Shown: positions 54,529 to 64,000, counted from the stretch's first letter. The stretch: 64,000 bases of DNA from Scheffersomyces stipitis CBS 6054 (GCF_000209165.1 NC_009048.1:558001-622000), one strand, 5' to 3'. Numbers and translations are program-made. Notes: generated by a model not told the origin, from the sequence alone.

Positions 54529-56766
54529 ATGGGTATTTTCGGAACATCCAAACAGGAGGAAGAACAATTAAGAGAGGCTGCTACTAATGCTGGTGCCTCA
54601 TCGCAGAACAACTCCCGCTTCTCGTTCTCATCTGCTACTGGATCCTCTGCCTATGAAACTGCTGAGGAGGACTTTTCAGAACTGGACGCAGTGAGCAAAG
54701 AAGAGGAGCCACAAAAATTCGACCATGTGGAACCTCAAATAGACGAAGTTGCCGCAGATGCTGACACCACTGCCGGATATGATGACGACGAAACCATCAA
54801 GGACTCTTCCAAAGAGGTGAGCTCTCCGAAATTCGGCACTTCAAAGGATGTTGATACGCCCAAAGATGGAATGTCGTCACACCACGACATAGAGACTGAG
54901 GACGACCATAGCGTCACTGGCTACGTACCACCCCAGCAAACAGCTGGCGAAACAAAAGATAATATAGAAGAAGAAGAAGATGAAGAAAACAGATTGAACA
55001 GACAGTATACCCTTGAAAGATTGGCTTCGCGCAAGTCTATTGCTGAAGTGGTTGAAGATGAATTCCAGACATTTTTGTCCAAACAACCTTCTCAAGTTGG
55101 AGCAACGCCTTCTTCCAAGGAGGAAGGTGAACAACAGGCTATTGATGTGAAGGACTTGGATTGGGACTCGGAAACGGATCCTGCCAATCCCCAGAACTGG
55201 CCCAAATGGAAGAAGTGGATTATTACTATCACTGTGGCTGTGGTATGTTTGTGTTGTTCCTTGGGTTCTTCTTTATATGTCAGTGGTGCCTTCCAAATAG
55301 TTGCTGAATTCGATGTATCCTTGGAACTTACTATTTCGGGGTTGACCTATTATTTGCTAGGTTTGGCATTTGGTCCTCTATTGACGGCTCCGTTGTCGGA
55401 AATCATCGGTCGTAAAATCATATACGTCGTATCCTTACCAACAGGTATGTTATTCGTTATGGGTGTAGGCTTGGCCAAAAACATACACACCATCTTGGTG
55501 TTGAGATTCTTCTGTGGCTTGTTCACCTCTCCAGCGTTGTCGGTAGCGGGTGGTACTATTTCTGACTTGTGGTCCGATAGAATCGAGGAACTATCACAAG
55601 CGGTAGCATTGTTCTGTTTGGCTCCTTTCTTGGGTCCTGTTCTTGGTCCCGTAATCGGTGACTTTGCAGCCGAAGCCAAGGGGTGGAAGTGGTCGGCTTC
55701 ATGGATCTTGTTGATGTTCTGTGGTGCTATTTTGCCATTTGTATTAATCTGTCCAGAAACATTCAAACCACAAATCTTGAAAACCAGAGCTAAGAAGAGA
55801 GGTATCAAGATCATCGAAAGAAATATCACCGTAAAGCTTCTTGTTACCATTCTCATCAACGATTTGACCCGTCCGCTCGAAATGTTGATCAAGGAACCCA
55901 TTGTTTTGGTATTGTCGATCTACATTGCCTTTGTGTTTGCCGTGTTGTTCGGTTTCTTTGAAGCATTTCCAATCATCTTCAGAGGAGTCTACCACATGGA
56001 CAGTGGTGTCTCTGGGTTACCATTCCTTGCTGTCGGTCTTGGCTTGGTCAGTGGTGTGCTCTTCTATCTTATTTTGGATAAGACCTACTACTTCCCTAAG
56101 AATCCTGATGGAACCAGAGGTAAAAAGGATGAAAATGGAAACCCAATTTGGGATGCTCCCGAGAAGAAGTTACTTCTTGGTAAGATTGGAGGAATCTGTT
56201 TGCCCATTTCCTTGTTCTGGATGGGATGGACAGGTAGAAATGATAGCGTTCACTGGATGGCACCAACTGCAGCAGGATTCCCATTCGGTTTTGGTATGAT
56301 TATGGTATTTTTCTCGATCGTTCTCTACTTCTCCATGTGTTTCCCACCTATTTACGTCGCCTCTGCTGTCGCTGCCAACAACTTGTTGCGTTATATTCTA
56401 GCTTCCGTATTCCCCTTGTTCACTACACAGATGTACGAGAGATTGACAATTTCATGGGCCAGTTCGTTATTTGGGTTCATTGCTCTTGCTATGGTTCCAG
56501 TTCCATTCATTTTTGAGAAGTATGGCCCTAAATTCAGAGCTCGTTCTCCATATGGTTACGCTGCCTTCTTCAAAAAGATTGCTGCTGCCAAAGCTGCTGC
56601 TGCTTCCCAAGCCGCTTCCCAAGCCGCTTCTAAGTCTTCTCCTTCTACTGCTCCAGCTCTCGACAAGCTCGAAAACGGAAGCGATTCCTCGGGCACAGAT
56701 GGTGTGGATGTGACTACCGAAAAGATTGCGGACAAGTCGGAAGAAGCCGTAGCCAACAAGGTATAG
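54529..56766 (+). CDS. MFS multidrug/polyamine transporter, DHA1 family, Tpo1/Flu1-like
   Basis: Predicted plasma-membrane H+ antiporter of 745 residues. A long acidic, Ser-rich cytosolic N-terminus (about 220) ends in the DWDSETDPANPQNWPKWKKW block typical of Tpo1/Flu1/Nag-type DHA1 carriers. Twelve hydrophobic segments follow, with motif-A-like sequence LSEIIGRK and a central loop of about 60 residues. Known relatives export polyamines, cycloheximide, mycophenolate or azoles; the substrate cannot be read from sequence. The C-terminus has an Ala-rich stretch (KIAAAKAAAASQAASQAAS) and an acidic end. The promoter carries several CGG/CCG inverted repeats. Confidence 0.87.
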   Translation: MGIFGTSKQEEEQLREAATNAGASSQNNSRFSFSSATGSSAYETAEEDFSELDAVSKEEEPQKFDHVEPQIDEVAADADTTAGYDDDETIKDSSKEVSSPKFGTSKDVDTPKDGMSSHHDIETEDDHSVTGYVPPQQTAGETKDNIEEEEDEENRLNRQYTLERLASRKSIAEVVEDEFQTFLSKQPSQVGATPSSKEEGEQQAIDVKDLDWDSETDPANPQNWPKWKKWIITITVAVVCLCCSLGSSLYVSGAFQIVAEFDVSLELTISGLTYYLLGLAFGPLLTAPLSEIIGRKIIYVVSLPTGMLFVMGVGLAKNIHTILVLRFFCGLFTSPALSVAGGTISDLWSDRIEELSQAVALFCLAPFLGPVLGPVIGDFAAEAKGWKWSASWILLMFCGAILPFVLICPETFKPQILKTRAKKRGIKIIERNITVKLLVTILINDLTRPLEMLIKEPIVLVLSIYIAFVFAVLFGFFEAFPIIFRGVYHMDSGVSGLPFLAVGLGLVSGVLFYLILDKTYYFPKNPDGTRGKKDENGNPIWDAPEKKLLLGKIGGICLPISLFWMGWTGRNDSVHWMAPTAAGFPFGFGMIMVFFSIVLYFSMCFPPIYVASAVAANNLLRYILASVFPLFTTQMYERLTISWASSLFGFIALAMVPVPFIFEKYGPKFRARSPYGYAAFFKKIAAAKAAAASQAASQAASKSSPSTAPALDKLENGSDSSGTDGVDVTTEKIADKSEEAVANKV

Positions 56767-57592
56767 TTCCAAAGACAAAACATTCAAACCTGTATACCCT
56801 ATTTTCTTATTCGTTGACTTTGAAGTCATGCTTTACATTATTTAATTGCTTTCCGTACCTTAGTAGAACTAAACTTTATAATGCATACATAATTGATATA
56901 TTTTGTAAATCGATAGTTCAAAATAATATGCTCATGCACCCGTGAGGTACTGAAATGCAATTTTCACTGTCGTAGGTTGTAGCAATACCATTGAGATTTT
57001 TCAGTTACAGACTAAAGATATCGTGAATATAGAAATTACAATTCTCAGGAGCGTAGACGAGTTAAATAGGTGCAAAAATTAACTGCCCCACTTCTGTCTT
57101 CTCCAGACTCCCGCCTGCACTTGCTTGCTCGGCAGTTGCGAAAAGCGAATATCCGGACTTCTATTACTGATTAAACTTAGAGGAAGCCCATACTGGAAAT
57201 AAATTTAGATTTCGGGAATTCTATAATATTTTTAATTGCAAGTACCACAATTCCAATATCTAACTTCTAATCCTCAAACTGGTAAAGTAATAGATACTTT
57301 GCAAAAGTTGCCTTATCAGATATATGTGGTGTGTTGCACGTGATTTCAATCACGCAGTTGGGTCCAAAATAAATTGGAACAAACAGAAGATTGATAAATT
57401 GATAATTGAATATTATTCTTTTTCAGTTGCAAAACTAATCTTTTGAAGTGTAGTTTGAATACACTTAGTAGTGCCGCAGCTGTAATAACGGTTTTGGCCA
57501 ATTTTGGAGCGATAGAATCGGCAATTTTATATTATCTACTTTCTCATTTGTCCTTCAATTCTATATAGATTTATTCATTTTCTGAATCTACG
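56767..57592. other. Intergenic: transporter 3' flank and TAF12 promoter
   Basis: 826 bp without a gene. TGCACGTGAT (57335-57344) is the same 10-mer E-box seen between NAT5 and DAP1. Several short TTTTTCAG sequences occur. Nothing else is recognised. Confidence 0.45.
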
Positions 57593-59923
57593 ATGAACTC
57601 GCAGAATATGCTGGGACTTCCTGGTCTGAGTGGACAGAGAAACCCTAATGCACCTAATAGATCAGGTGGAGCTATCAACATTCATCCCAGTCAAGTACAA
57701 CAATTGGTGCAAGTGCTTAAGAACGAAGTTCAGTTGGGAAAGAATGCTTCAGATGAAACTGAAAAGAAGAAACACTATGCCAAAGCTGAAGGAATCAGAA
57801 CCCTTCTTTTGAATTATCAAGCGCAACAAAGGGCGAGGTCACAACAACAGCAAAATCAACAAAATCAAAATCAAAATCAAAATCAAAGCCAACAAAATCA
57901 GATCCATGTCCAAACCCAAAATCAACAGAACCAAATGCAACCGGCCCAACAACAAGTAAGGCAGCTAACAGCTCAACAACAATTGCAACAGCAACAGCAA
58001 CAGCAGCAAGCTCATCAACAGCAGATTCAGGCCGTCCAGGCTCAGGCTCAGGCTCTAGCTGCTGCCCAGATGCTGAATCCGTTGATGCAACAGAGTAGCC
58101 AATCGCCAATGGCTATGAACTTATCTCAACAGAGCAGACAACCTTCAAGCCAGCCTACGCCCGTTTTGCAGTCTCCACAGTTGAGTCAACAACAGCAACA
58201 ACAAATAAGACAATCGCCAATGATGCAACAGAAACCAACTCCCCAGATGCGGCAGTCTCCTATTGTAGCACATCTGCTGCCTCCAGGTTCTCAGCAGATG
58301 AGATCTGGCTCTGCGGGATCGCAAGGCTCTCCAGCTCCCATTGCAGGTACTCCATCAATTCCAGCCAATATGGCTACTGTAGAACGATTCAATATTGTCA
58401 AGCAGAAGTTAACTGAAGTTCAGCATAGAATCCAATTCCTTGAGCAGAGTAAAAAAGGAAGTAATATTGGGCCTGATGAACTTGCAACTATCGACAAAGA
58501 GCTTCTTGAGCAGAAGACAAAGTTCCTGCAATTCCAGAAACTCGGTCTTTTCATTAGAAATCTGTTGACTCAACAGGCTCAGGCTAGAGCCAATACACCA
58601 CAAGCAGCAACAGGGACCCCTCCGCAATTTCAACCACAACAGCAACAGCAGCAGATGCAACAGCAGCAGCAGTTCATAAACAAACAGAACCAACAAGCGA
58701 TTTCATCTCCAGCTTTGCAAAAGAATCAGCTCACTGTACAACAGCAACAACAATTGCAACAGCAGATCCAACAAAGATCGCAGCAACAGACTCTCTTACA
58801 ACAGAGAGTGCAACAGCAACAGACTACAATACAGCAGCAACAACAAATGCATCAACAGCAACAGATGCAACAGCAGCAGCAACAGCAAAAGCAGCTGATT
58901 CAACAGCAACAACAGATGCAACAAATCAAGCGCGCACAAGCATCTTCTCCACAGTTGCAACAGCAGCCTCAACGGGTGCCTAGTAGACAAGCAACAGCAA
59001 CTCCTCAACAACATCCCTCTGTTGCCAGTAGACCTGCGTCAATTACTTCAGCCGGTCAAGCTCAGAAGCCTACTGGCAGTAGACCTCCTTCTACGGCACA
59101 CAGCCAATCTACGCCTAGTTTCAGTGGTATACCCAATGCGACTAACGTTGTAGAATCCGCTAATTCTGGAGCTGCTAATGCATCTGCTTCAGCGGTTGTT
59201 GCTGCTGCTGTTGCTGGTAGTAGCGCAGGCGCTAAATCAGTGTCGCCAGCTCCTGCTACTGGAGACAAGTCGTCACCCAAATCGACAACTCCTCAGAAGC
59301 TGCAGTCATTGAGAACTCCTGGTCCTCCTCCGATCAATTTAGCAGGAATCACCAAACCTCAGGTACCATCGATTCCAATCTCTGCAACAATCAACGTCAA
59401 GCCTCCTACGGCTGTGACCTTGAAGGCAACAGGTGATAGTAGACCTACGTTGACTGGAGGTGAAGCAAATAGTTTGAGTATTCTCTTGAATACCCCAGCT
59501 ATCACCAAATTGCCTACTTTTGAGTTGTCTTCTGGAGGAACCAATGGTAGTTTACCTGAAACAGGGCAGAGAGCCTTGACCAAACGGAAACTCTCGGAGT
59601 TAATCAGCACTATGGGCGTGGATGAAGGCGATGGTAAAACTAACATAGACGGCAATGTCGAAGAGCTCTTGTTGGATTTAGCCGATGAGTTCATCAACTC
59701 GGTGACTTCCTTCTCCTGTAGACTAGCCAAACATAGAAAGGTGGATTCCATAGATACCAAGGACGTGCAATTACATTTGGAAAGAAACTGGAACATCAAG
59801 ATTCCTGGCTATGCTATGGACGAAATTAGATCGACTAGAAAGTTGCAGCCTTCTACAAGCTACAACCAGAAGGTTCAAGGTGTCGAGATCTCCAGATCGG
59901 TCAATGGTGATATCAACGGGTAA
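57593..59923 (+). CDS. TAF12: TFIID/SAGA histone-fold subunit Taf12, Gln-rich form
   Basis: Histone-fold TAF that pairs with Taf4 in TFIID and Ada1 in SAGA. The 776 residues are mostly Gln-rich low complexity (large poly-Gln/Asn-Gln runs at about 80-210 and 345-460). A conserved block near 265-325 (FNIVKQKLTEVQHRIQFLEQ) precedes the longest tract. The histone fold lies at about 660-745: RKLSELISTMG, EELLLDLADEFINSV, KHRKVDSIDTKDVQLHLERNWNI and IPGY. CTG-clade yeasts are reported to have two Taf12 paralogues; which one this is cannot be decided here. Longer than Saccharomyces Taf12 (about 539), mainly through Gln expansion. Confidence 0.9.
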   Translation: MNSQNMLGLPGLSGQRNPNAPNRSGGAINIHPSQVQQLVQVLKNEVQLGKNASDETEKKKHYAKAEGIRTLLLNYQAQQRARSQQQQNQQNQNQNQNQSQQNQIHVQTQNQQNQMQPAQQQVRQLTAQQQLQQQQQQQQAHQQQIQAVQAQAQALAAAQMLNPLMQQSSQSPMAMNLSQQSRQPSSQPTPVLQSPQLSQQQQQQIRQSPMMQQKPTPQMRQSPIVAHLLPPGSQQMRSGSAGSQGSPAPIAGTPSIPANMATVERFNIVKQKLTEVQHRIQFLEQSKKGSNIGPDELATIDKELLEQKTKFLQFQKLGLFIRNLLTQQAQARANTPQAATGTPPQFQPQQQQQQMQQQQQFINKQNQQAISSPALQKNQLTVQQQQQLQQQIQQRSQQQTLLQQRVQQQQTTIQQQQQMHQQQQMQQQQQQQKQLIQQQQQMQQIKRAQASSPQLQQQPQRVPSRQATATPQQHPSVASRPASITSAGQAQKPTGSRPPSTAHSQSTPSFSGIPNATNVVESANSGAANASASAVVAAAVAGSSAGAKSVSPAPATGDKSSPKSTTPQKLQSLRTPGPPPINLAGITKPQVPSIPISATINVKPPTAVTLKATGDSRPTLTGGEANSLSILLNTPAITKLPTFELSSGGTNGSLPETGQRALTKRKLSELISTMGVDEGDGKTNIDGNVEELLLDLADEFINSVTSFSCRLAKHRKVDSIDTKDVQLHLERNWNIKIPGYAMDEIRSTRKLQPSTSYNQKVQGVEISRSVNGDING
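57841..58980 (+). repeat. CAA/CAG trinucleotide tracts in TAF12
   Basis: Several interrupted CAA/CAG (and CAA-AAT) runs coding for Gln and Gln-Asn, densest at 57841-58030, 58185-58215 and 58630-58930. The codon mixing suggests selection on the peptide and limits slippage, but length variation is still likely. Confidence 0.85.
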
Positions 59924-60184
59924 GAATTTTTCTCTGTGTAACTATTTAACTGGGTATAGTAATGTACTAGAATTTAACATAAGTATGTAAATTGTAGTCA
60001 AATATTGTAAGTTTCTACTATAAATATTCTGAAAGCACTATATAAATTCTGAACATTTATCATAAAGCTAGCTCGGACAATGCAGATGCAATTTTCTATT
60101 GTATATAACGGCGAAACTCACGAAGTAACTCAAATTCAAATTACTATTGTAATCAAAATATGCATACATTGACTAATACTCTGT

Positions 60185-61795
60185 CTATTTGTCTTCTGTC
60201 TTTTCCTTATGGAGTTTTCTGATCTTCTTGGCCCATGACTTTACGTCTTTTTCAAACACACCTTCTTCTACACCTTTGAGGAATCCATCTTTGTCATCCA
60301 AGAGCTCACGTGGAGACTTACGAAGACTATCGTCTTTAATCAAGGACGAGTCAATAAACTGGCACAACAAGGGATCGAACTTCTGTTTTGTAATGTTGTT
60401 AATCTTTCCTGTCAATGTTGGTGGAGTCTCGTTAACAATTCGTTGAAGCAAGTCTAAAATACCTTCAGGGCCACCTGTCTGACCAGCTTCATCGTCTGAC
60501 CATACTGGTACACCGTTAGCTAATTCTATCAACATCAACCCCATCGACCAGACATCAGACTTGACACCATAGTTTAGACCTTGTATTCTTTCGGGCGACA
60601 TGTACGTAGATGTTCCTACAAAGGTGTCTGCCATGGCCAAGGAGTTTGTCAATTCTCTGGAGACACCAAAGTCACAAAGTTTGAACTCTCCTTTATGGGT
60701 CATAAGCACATTGCTAGGTTTGATATCTCTGTGAATGATTTTGTGAGTAGTGTAAAGATACGACAAGCCACTGAGAATCGAGTACGCAAGCTTCTTAAGC
60801 ACATAAAGTGGGAACTGTTTGTCATCGCAGAGAGGGAGTATCTTGTCTAGAGAACCACAATTACAATACTCCATGCAGATCACGATGGTGTTGTTAGTGT
60901 TGAGGAAAGCACCGTAGAACTCAATGATGTACGGAGACTGGCATTCGTGCAAGATCCGTAATTCGCGAATAATCTGAGTCTGTATCACCGTTTTTAGATC
61001 GATATGAATCGTTTTCTTAGCCATGGTTTTCTGAGTTGGTACATGCAAAATCTTGCAGACCGTTCCTGAATTGCCTGAGCCCAAATTCTTGAGAGTTACC
61101 AAATCGTCGTTGTTCAAAGTAAATGATGAGGTCGTGGCTATGGGAGACATGGTATTATTTTGTAGGATCATAGAGTTATCCACCAAATTGTTGACCCTGT
61201 TGTTGGGCTCCAAGGGAGACGATGCTGAAGACTTAGTAGGAGAAATGGAAGATATGACTGTTTGCCGTTTTCGGTTCAAAGGAGTTACATGTTGGTTTAA
61301 AGATGCAGTGGAAAGCTCCAAATTTGAGATCTGATTTATGATCAAGTTCGTAGACGACTGCTGGTCGGGATCGAACTTTGTGTTTGTTTGTTTGACGTCG
61401 ATCTGATCTGGTTTCTTGTAGTCGACTGTCTGGCTGATGATGTAACCGGAATGCAGGGGCTGGCTGTCCTTCTGTTTCAAATTAAGGAGTGGAGCAGGTC
61501 TCACATTGATGCGATTCTGTCTTAGAGAAGAGCCTTCAAATTTCAAGGAGGAATGGTCAGTGTCTGTGAATTTTGCTTCTGGAGAAGCGTTCAACGACAA
61601 CTTCTTGAAGTTCTTTCTCTTCAATGTCTTGGACTGAAGAATGCCAGAGTCAGTATCGGCTATGCGAGGAGATCCTGCAAGAGGAGAACCAGTGGAGAAA
61701 TGCGTACTCTCAATAGGAGTTGACGGTATAGGCGGTAACTTCTTATCCTTGGTGGAGCATAGGGATGACAGCGAGTTGTTGCTGAGGTGCATCAT
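60185..61795 (-). CDS. STE7: MAP kinase kinase Ste7/Hst7
   Basis: Dual-specificity kinase of the pheromone and filamentation MAPK cascade. The 536 residues (about 515 in Saccharomyces) have a disordered N-terminus with a basic/hydrophobic docking-like patch (KTLKRKNFKKLSLN). The kinase domain is at about 232-510: LGSGNSGTV glycine loop, AKK lysine, HRDIKPSN near 353, DFG near 374, GTSTYMSPERIQG and GILDLLQRIVNE. The GNSGTV loop and GILDLLQRIVNE resemble Ste7, not Pbs2 or Mkk1/2. The activation segment reads NSLAMADTFVG, two residues longer than the Saccharomyces NSIADTFVG. Two adjacent ATGs lie at the start; the outer one is used, as TTG precedes it. Confidence 0.92.
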   Translation of the reverse strand: MMHLSNNSLSSLCSTKDKKLPPIPSTPIESTHFSTGSPLAGSPRIADTDSGILQSKTLKRKNFKKLSLNASPEAKFTDTDHSSLKFEGSSLRQNRINVRPAPLLNLKQKDSQPLHSGYIISQTVDYKKPDQIDVKQTNTKFDPDQQSSTNLIINQISNLELSTASLNQHVTPLNRKRQTVISSISPTKSSASSPLEPNNRVNNLVDNSMILQNNTMSPIATTSSFTLNNDDLVTLKNLGSGNSGTVCKILHVPTQKTMAKKTIHIDLKTVIQTQIIRELRILHECQSPYIIEFYGAFLNTNNTIVICMEYCNCGSLDKILPLCDDKQFPLYVLKKLAYSILSGLSYLYTTHKIIHRDIKPSNVLMTHKGEFKLCDFGVSRELTNSLAMADTFVGTSTYMSPERIQGLNYGVKSDVWSMGLMLIELANGVPVWSDDEAGQTGGPEGILDLLQRIVNETPPTLTGKINNITKQKFDPLLCQFIDSSLIKDDSLRKSPRELLDDKDGFLKGVEEGVFEKDVKSWAKKIRKLHKEKTEDK

Positions 61796-63645
61796 GATGG
61801 AAACGAGTGATTGGTACAAATAATGAAGATAAAACTAGATGAGATGAAAAATTGATGTGAAACAGACTAAGGCGGACTAAACTGATAACTACTACTGATT
61901 ATGAGGTTATAAGTAGTAACTATAATGATAAGAGATGAATTGACGAAGCTACCGTAATGTGGATACAAGCATCAAATCAATTTCAAAACCAATGAATCAA
62001 GTTACAAACAACTTCGCCTAATCTGTCGCGAATGTTTCCTCTGGAAGTTGAAAATTGAAAGCACTGAGAGCGAATAATCAAACTATGTCGGAAAGGAAGG
62101 ATAATAGAGACTGGGGACACAAGACAAGCGCTGGTTCCACAGATGGCCGTATGCTTGAGGTGATGGTGGTTGATAGGGCCGGAACGTGGCAGTGTACTAG
62201 TTTGCGTTTAGCAAAAAATAGTGTTGGAGCAATTGTTAGATGTCAAGTTCAGCCAATCTTGTTTTGTTAGCTACAACTCACTATCGGCTGAATGTCGTGG
62301 ACCGAGGGTGGATGTCGCGTGTCGCAGGCGCAAAGTAAGGGAAACAATGCTACGATATGTGGGGAATCTTTTTGTTAGCTGGAAAAGGATGCGAATCTGC
62401 CTCAGCCAATTTTCTGGTCTCTGTGATTCTTCTAAGGTGTTGGATCTTCAGCGTAGTTACTATATCAGTAGCGTTTCTTCGTTGAAGATATAGATGCTCG
62501 ACTTCGTAGAGAAGCATTGCTGCGTTTTCTCTGAGAATTATACTGGTGATAGCTGACAAGGCCATTTGGCTAGACCTTCTCGTTACCCATCTGAAACTTA
62601 TCTGGCACCTGTTTTGATTGCATACAATCCTGTCAGCTGCTACCGTAACGTCGCCTCAAGCTAGCTTGGCTATACGTTTCAGAAGGTAAGCTTTTCGAGG
62701 CAGGTGAATTGACCTGTGGATCATACAGTATCAACTGAGAATCGCACTAAGTCAGTGCCTATGTCTCGTTGTCCCATACAATTTCCATACCTTATTGCAA
62801 CGGCAGCTGCCCTTATGAAATGCAACCACTCTTTTGCACGACATAATGGTTCGATAATGGTGCCGTAATAGTAAGGGCCGTGGGGGCTGGTGTGAAGACT
62901 GCAAACTGCCAAATCGTCGTACCTTCATCACTTTTGGACTCTCTCCCACGCAGCTTTATAGTGTCTTACGCAATTGGCCCAAACTCGGTACCTGAACTGC
63001 TGACCCGCTAACGTCATAATCAGAAATTTTTGACGAGACGATGACGTAGGTGTCACTGCACTTGAATCGATCTAGACGGGTGCCACAAAGTGCCAACTGC
63101 AATTGTCCGGTAATATTTCCGTCTGCTACCACAACCACACAATCGATGGCATTATGCACCATCTTGTTGAAACAGATGGACCTTGCATGCTGCACTGCTT
63201 CTCCTCAAAAATTATGATTGTATGCAGGAGACAGAAGCTTACCTGTGTTGGATAGCGTCTTGTGAAACATTTGCTATACTCTAATTGCCAATTCTTGGGA
63301 ATCAGAGTTGTCTCAAGCAAAGGGTCACGAAACGTTCTCCGTTTAACTTCCTGGTAGTTGTCTTCGCTCTAAACTTTAAACCCTTAGATTGCATCGTACT
63401 GCAGATGATGCATGTACCCCTTGATTTCTCGTGGGAAATATTTCTGCTCCACCAAGCATGCGCATTCGTAGAGCGCCAATCTTCATTTCCCTTGTTCTGA
63501 TCTACGCTAGTGGTAGTTACTAATATTTCTATTTCCTAGATAAACCCGACACCACTATTAAAATGTGAAATAACGAAAGAGATTAATAAATATGTACAAT
63601 AAAAGAATCGTAAGCGAATCGTAACCCAATGACCATGTCCTATAA
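61796..63645. other. 1.85-kb gap upstream of STE7 with pheromone-response and CRE-like sites
   Basis: The longest gene-free stretch in the window. All frames are short and mutually overlapping. It contains TGAAACA (Ste12-type pheromone response element) at 61858-61864, 63168-63174 and 63263-63269. Two inverted CRE-like half-sites also occur: ACGTCAT (63011-63017) and ATGACGT (63041-63047). Others are a 10-bp palindrome GGCAGCTGCC (62802-62811) and a bulged stem GCTTC-TCCT/AGGA-GAAGC (63197-63238). It may be a long STE7 promoter, or hold an unrecognised non-coding RNA or decayed gene. Confidence 0.4.
61858..61864 (+). promoter_or_regulatory. Pheromone-response-element match upstream of STE7
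   Basis: TGAAACA, the Ste12 (Candida Cph1) consensus, 63 bp before the STE7 ATG. A single heptamer is weak, but two more copies occur farther upstream in the same gap. Confidence 0.4.
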
Positions 63646-64000
63646 TTAGGCACCCTGGAACTCGTAGACCGTGCCCTTAGAGGGGTCATATTGCTTTAGC
63701 TGTGTGCTCATAACTTGCTGCGGTTGGTTCTGTTGCTGATGGGCTTGTGTGAATACCTGGTTAAAGGCCTGTTGCTGGATTATAGCTTGGTTATACTGCG
63801 CTTGCGCAAACTGTTGAGCATTGAAGTTTTGATTCATAGGAAGCTGCGGATACTGGGCTTCTGCAGCCCCGGAAAGAATTGCCATTGCTGCGTGCTGATC
63901 ATTGGGCATTATAGCAAGTTGTTGAGAAATAGCATTCCCATTGTGTGAAATATTATTCATCATAGAATTTGTAGAATCATGGTTGTTGCCATTAGTATTG
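63646..64000 (-). CDS. 3' end of a Gln/Asn-rich protein gene, cut by the window edge
   Basis: Only the last 117 codons are in the window; the frame is open through base 64000 and continues beyond, so any internal ATG is not the start. The visible part is rich in Gln, Asn, Ala and Met with alternating Gln-Ala and Gln-Gln, as in low-complexity tails of yeast RNA-binding or transcription proteins. It ends LKQYDPSKGTVYEFQGA, a distinct terminal motif I do not recognise. No domain is visible, so no function is assigned. Confidence 0.8.
   Translation of the reverse strand, partial: NTNGNNHDSTNSMMNNISHNGNAISQQLAIMPNDQHAAMAILSGAAEAQYPQLPMNQNFNAQQFAQAQYNQAIIQQQAFNQVFTQAHQQQNQPQQVMSTQLKQYDPSKGTVYEFQGA

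Noticed and set aside
52000..54530. TACTAAC at 54002-54008 as sign of an intron in the second transporter
   Set aside because: No donor in proper position and the GTAAGT at 54490 lies after it; order is wrong for splicing.
40..62170. Shared sequence TGGGGACACAA and a WGHK-x-S peptide in short frames near 55-75 and 62110-62130
   Set aside because: Only about 11 identical bases with poor flanking similarity; compatible with chance and no terminal repeats or target duplications are seen.
62055..63500. Short frames of 60-90 codons in the STE7 upstream gap
   Set aside because: Mutually overlapping, on both strands, with no family motifs; typical of random sequence.

Overview
This window is nuclear DNA of an ascomycete budding yeast of the CTG (CUG-Ser) clade, most like Scheffersomyces/Spathaspora. 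The signs are compact, mostly intron-free genes, yeast-type TACTAAC branch points in the few introns, clear orthologues of Saccharomyces/Candida genes, and CTG codons where relatives have serine-like residues (best seen in the SEC63 J-domain). Any translation with the standard code should therefore have CTG residues re-read as Ser. The species assignment is inference.

Layout: 0-16.4 kb holds a Qdr-type MFS drug transporter, YDJ1, SRV2, ARP5, NOP2, TRM6/GCD10, MTQ1 and NAM9. 16.6-24.4 kb holds EAF7, MSH1, NAF1 and RPL15. 25-35.7 kb holds ADE17, SEC63, NAT5, DAP1, MEX67 and SPT14. 35.7-46 kb holds NIP100, CDC31 (two introns), MRPL40, RPT4, GCD1 and a HAPSTR1 (C16orf72)-family protein. 46-54 kb holds SEC22 (one intron), MON1, RRF1, IPI1 and BRL1. 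54.5-64 kb holds a Tpo1/Flu1-type MFS transporter, TAF12, STE7 and the 3' end of a Gln-rich gene cut by the window edge.

Most genes are housekeeping. Two themes recur: mitochondrial gene expression (MTQ1, NAM9, MSH1, MRPL40, RRF1) and cytosolic ribosome or RNA biogenesis (NOP2, TRM6, NAF1, RPL15, IPI1, MEX67). No mobile element, CRISPR array, rRNA or convincing tRNA was seen.

The most interesting points are: the HAPSTR1-like protein; a stop-free 54-nt intron in CDC31 whose length is a multiple of three; a changed activation-loop spacing in STE7; a hairpin-rich stretch between two convergent genes at 2.3-2.85 kb; palindromic or mirrored motifs in several divergent promoters (SRV2/ARP5, NOP2/TRM6, NAT5/DAP1, NAF1/RPL15); and a 1.85-kb gap before STE7 with pheromone-response and CRE-like sites. 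No wholly new multi-gene system was found.
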